In this document: positions 63,307-64,000 of the stretch, in pieces
How the letters are laid out: every line of letters begins with the position of its first letter
Position numbering within the stretch: the stretch's first letter is position 1
Assembly (NCBI RefSeq): GCF_023914155.1
Contig: NZ_JAMWYS010000003.1
Span: 124,001-188,000, forward strand
Origin: Solitalea agri
GTDB taxonomy: Bacteria; Bacteroidota; Bacteroidia; Sphingobacteriales; Sphingobacteriaceae
Direction of reading: 5' to 3'
DNA: 64,000 bases
Notes under the pieces: model-generated
The model's database searches: none
Seen by the model: the letters and a program-made list of their open reading frames with translations, nothing else
What the model was told of the DNA's origin: nothing
Translations under genes and position numbers: made by a program

Positions 63307-64000
63307 ATGGGTGAATTAAGCTATCTAAATAAATACTTTTTAAAATACCGCTACCGATTGATATTAGGGATAGTATTTGTAGTTATTTCAAACTATTTTG
63401 GAGTTATTCCGGCTAAAATTATCAGGCGAGCCTTTGATCTGGTAAATGAAAACATTACACTCTACAAACTTTTTTCAGGTTTTAGCAGTCACGACAGTAT
63501 TTACGCTATTTTTGGTAAAACGATGCTCATTTTTGGGCTTTCTGTCTTGCTAATGGCCATATTAAGAGGTATTTTCTTATTCTTTATGCGCCAAACCATT
63601 ATTGTAGTTTCCCGGCTAATCGAGTATGATTTAAAAAATGAAATTTACAATCACTATCAGGAACTTTCCCTTTCATTTTACCGCAGAAACAATACCGGTG
63701 ATTTAATGAACCGGATCACTGAAGATGTAAGTCGGGTACGAATGTATTTAGGCCCTGCTATTATGTACACAATTAATACATTGGTACTTTTCCTATTGGT
63801 AATATCCACCATGGCCAGCATCAACCTCAAACTTACCCTATTCGCGTTGTTGCCCTTACCTGTTATGGCGGTGGTTATTTATTATGTAAACTCTATTATC
63901 AATTATAAGAGCGAACACATTCAGGAGCAATTATCCAACCTATCGACTTTTACTCAGGAAACATTTTCCGGCATGCGCGTGCTTAAAGCCTATGTACGTG
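63307..64000 (+). CDS. ABC exporter permease domain (partial)
   Basis: The visible 231 residues from MGELSYLNKYFLKYRYR form the transmembrane half of an MsbA/McjD-type ABC exporter: several membrane helices and the coupling segment LSFYRRNNTGDLMNRITEDVSRVR. The ATP-binding half lies past the right edge. It could export lipid, drug or peptide; nothing visible decides this. Confidence 0.88.
   Translation, partial: MGELSYLNKYFLKYRYRLILGIVFVVISNYFGVIPAKIIRRAFDLVNENITLYKLFSGFSSHDSIYAIFGKTMLIFGLSVLLMAILRGIFLFFMRQTIIVVSRLIEYDLKNEIYNHYQELSLSFYRRNNTGDLMNRITEDVSRVRMYLGPAIMYTINTLVLFLLVISTMASINLKLTLFALLPLPVMAVVIYYVNSIINYKSEHIQEQLSNLSTFTQETFSGMRVLKAYVR

Overview
The window reads as a chromosomal stretch of a Bacteroidota bacterium, most likely of the Sphingobacteriales (Pedobacter/Solitalea-like). 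The support is a SusC/SusD/SusE starch locus with a SusR-like membrane regulator, a fused SecDF, type-specific TonB and YbbR proteins, an AraC regulator with a metal-binding-like N-terminus, several DUF families typical of the phylum (DUF5522, DUF6377), AT-rich spacers, and promoters of the Bacteroidota TTTG-N19-TAnnTTTG type. No phage, insertion sequence, CRISPR array, rRNA or tRNA was seen. Most of the content is core metabolism; the interest lies in several small or regulatory features.

Region 1 (1-5.1 kb, minus strand) is sulfur assimilation. It holds a SAM-I riboswitch in front of a partial metZ-like sulfhydrylase, an OsmC protein, and a cysH-cysD-cysN run with an iron-sulfur type APS reductase. 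Region 2 (5.3-16.5 kb) holds tonB, ispE, thyA, folA, an adjacent pair of a chagasin-type (I42) inhibitor and a papain-type (C1A) peptidase, secDF, a small lipoprotein flanked by a duplicated secDF tail and terminator, a type II NADH dehydrogenase and an HMG-CoA lyase. Region 3 (16.5-19.6 kb) has an alpha/beta hydrolase, a divergent AdoMet-decarboxylase-like protein that has lost the conserved histidine, a small membrane protein and an acyltransferase.

Region 4 (19.6-28.8 kb, minus strand) is a starch utilisation locus: SusR-like regulator, SusC, SusD, SusE and a GH13 lipoprotein. A partner maltodextrin cluster lies at 35.4-43.9 kb: two exported GH13 enzymes, a cytoplasmic GH65 phosphorylase, beta-phosphoglucomutase and an MFS sugar transporter. 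Together they describe a route: surface capture and cutting of starch, TonB-dependent import, periplasmic trimming, inner-membrane uptake of maltose, phosphorolysis to glucose and beta-glucose-1-phosphate, and conversion to glucose-6-phosphate. Between the two clusters lie a P-type ATPase with unusual ion-site residues, a class I aldolase (fbaB) and a tandem palindromic repeat. A class II aldolase and accD follow the second cluster.

Region 5 (46.4-51.7 kb) looks like a stress and envelope island: DUF1003 protein, a 50-residue Lmo0937-type membrane protein, a coiled-coil exported protein, a CsbD-like protein, an AraC regulator with a CxxC N-terminal domain, and two outer-membrane barrel proteins. 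Region 6 (52-64 kb) is housekeeping: cysteine desulfurase, phosphoglucosamine mutase, a methyltransferase-PAP2-ZIP operon, a MarR regulator under a perfect palindrome, a tightly overlapping ybbR-coaE-MBL nuclease-DUF5522 operon, nusB-DUF1573-yajC, a leucine-dehydrogenase-type enzyme and the start of an ABC exporter.
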